Shown: positions 63,189 to 64,000 of the stretch, in pieces
Layout of the letters: the number at the start of each line of letters is the position of its first letter
Numbering within the stretch: position 1 is the stretch's first letter
Source: Lacibacter sp. H407
GTDB lineage: Bacteria > Bacteroidota > Bacteroidia > Chitinophagales > Chitinophagaceae
NCBI RefSeq assembly: GCF_037892605.1
Contig: NZ_JBBKTU010000001.1
Coordinates: forward strand, 2,480,001-2,544,000
Length of the DNA: 64,000 nucleotides
Direction: 5' to 3'
Made by a program: the position numbers and the translations under genes
Notes under the pieces: model-generated
What the model was told of the DNA's origin: nothing
Seen by the model: the letters and a program-made list of their open reading frames with translations, nothing else
The model's database searches: none

Positions 63189-64000
63189 TTGAGAACATTT
63201 CTATTACTTATAGTGTGTGTGATTGGTAGTGAGCTTACAGCTCAAACAGTGCGTCAGCCTTTGATGAGCAGCTACCCGGGTTTAGGGGCCTATAGCAAAA
63301 ACGAAGCAGATGCATTTTCGTTTATTGTAAATCCTGCTGCTTTAGCAAATCTAAAAAATGGTGGCGCAGGTGTTTACAGCGAACGCAGGTTTCTACTCAA
63401 CGCCTTCAGTCAATACACAGCAGTTGCAGGCTTTCAAACCAATTCGGGATCATTTGGATTGCAGGCTGATTATTTTGGCTATTCCAATTACAACGAAACC
63501 CAGATCGGTCTCGGTTATGCACGGTCGTTAGGAAGCAAGGTGGATGTTGGGGCAAAGTTTAATTATTACAATCTCCGCATTCCTGCTTATACCTCGGCTT
63601 CTGCCTTTCATTTTGAAGCAGGTGTGTTGCTGCATCTCAGTGAAAAGCTTCATGCAGGTTTTAGTGTATTTAATCCGGTTGGCGGCGAATTGAATAAATC
63701 GGCTAATGAAAAAATTGCCTCGGTGTACAGAGGCGGGCTTGGATATGAAGTATCAGATCGTTTTTTCATCAGTGCAGAAATTATTAAAGAAGAAAATAAG
63801 AATGCAGGTGTAAATGCAGTGCTGCAATATGAACTGGTGAAACAATTTTTGTTACGTGCAGGGATCAATACTGTAAGTAAGCAACCATTTGCCGGGGTGG
63901 GATTGAAGTTTGGACAATTCAGAGTTGATGTGGCCACGGCATATCATCCGCAGTTAGGTGTTTCACCTGCGGTAATGTTGTTGTTTGATTTGAAAAAGAA
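63189..64000 (+). CDS. PorV/PorQ-like outer-membrane beta-barrel protein (3' end outside window)
   Basis: An open frame of about 270 codons to the right edge. It begins at TTG 63189 with a signal-like segment (RTFLLLIVCVIGSELTAQ), then SSYPGLGAYSKNEADAFSFIVNPAALANLKNGGAGVYSERRFLLNAFSQYTAVAGF, a pattern of FadL/PorV-type barrels in Bacteroidota, followed by regularly alternating strands. No ATG fits the signal peptide, so TTG is the likely start. It is divergent from folD, about 110 bp apart. Membership of PorV, PorQ or a general barrel family cannot be settled here. Confidence 0.7.
   Translation, partial: MRTFLLLIVCVIGSELTAQTVRQPLMSSYPGLGAYSKNEADAFSFIVNPAALANLKNGGAGVYSERRFLLNAFSQYTAVAGFQTNSGSFGLQADYFGYSNYNETQIGLGYARSLGSKVDVGAKFNYYNLRIPAYTSASAFHFEAGVLLHLSEKLHAGFSVFNPVGGELNKSANEKIASVYRGGLGYEVSDRFFISAEIIKEENKNAGVNAVLQYELVKQFLLRAGINTVSKQPFAGVGLKFGQFRVDVATAYHPQLGVSPAVMLLFDLKK

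Overview
The window looks like chromosomal DNA of a Bacteroidota species, most likely from the Chitinophagaceae or a close relative. The signs are TAnnTTTG promoter boxes lying a few bases in front of start codons, type IX secretion (T9SS) sorting domains, a PorE-like OmpA protein, DUF2490 and DUF6089 outer-membrane proteins, TonB-dependent import, and tRNA-Cys without an encoded CCA. GC content is moderate. No prophage, insertion sequence or CRISPR array was seen.

Layout. 1-9.5 kb: recN (cut by the left edge), a zinc-ribbon coiled-coil protein and a Nif3 protein on the minus strand; then a lipoprotein, a Bcp-type peroxiredoxin, a protein that is little more than a T9SS sorting domain, an RlmI-type methyltransferase, grpE and dnaJ. 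9.5-17.7 kb: aspS with an unusual C-terminal extension, membrane proteins, an esterase lipoprotein, rarA, an M28 peptidase, a GNAT acetyltransferase, a DUF6089 protein and a 43-residue membrane peptide. 17.7-18.5 kb: a non-coding array of five tandem copies of a structured RNA-like element, closed by a strong terminator. 18.5-22.1 kb: uvrA (minus) and an unknown gene.

22.1-43.5 kb is one large sulfur-assimilation region, all on the plus strand. It starts with a SAM-I riboswitch and its terminator. A second promoter follows, overlapped by an inverted repeat, and then a 25-codon leader ORF ending in a run of cysteine codons. After these come metY, metX, hom, cysH, cysD, cysN, cobA, cysJ, cysI, a DUF2490 gene, a siroheme dehydrogenase-TSUP exporter fusion, a second cysteine-rich leader ORF, a TonB-dependent receptor, a diverged tRNA-Cys(GCA), a second DUF2490 gene, an aldo/keto reductase, a small regulatory-domain protein, a sterol-desaturase-like membrane protein and metZ. 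Four copies of the dyad CCKAC-N7-GTMGG mark the transcription-unit boundaries. Together the genes take up sulfur, activate sulfate to APS, reduce it through sulfite to sulfide, build the siroheme cofactor, and fix sulfide onto O-acylhomoserine. The control elements appear to read SAM, cysteine (through tRNA-Cys charging) and an unidentified DNA-binding regulator.

43.5-64 kb is mostly minus strand: a secreted protein, an SDR enzyme, a Gfo/Idh/MocA enzyme, glycerate kinase, a low-GC stretch of small genes (48-50.7 kb) including a Coq4-like protein, a large PKD/gliding-motility CTD protein, a hydrolase, lnt, guaB, dprA, a PorE-like OmpA protein, queE and folD. A collagen-like lipoprotein and a right-edge partial outer-membrane protein are on the plus strand.

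The two observations most likely to be new are (1) the five-unit RNA array at 17686-18422, in which paired bases change together between copies, and (2) the combination of poly-cysteine leader ORFs, an embedded diverged tRNA-Cys and a shared operator dyad in the sulfur region.
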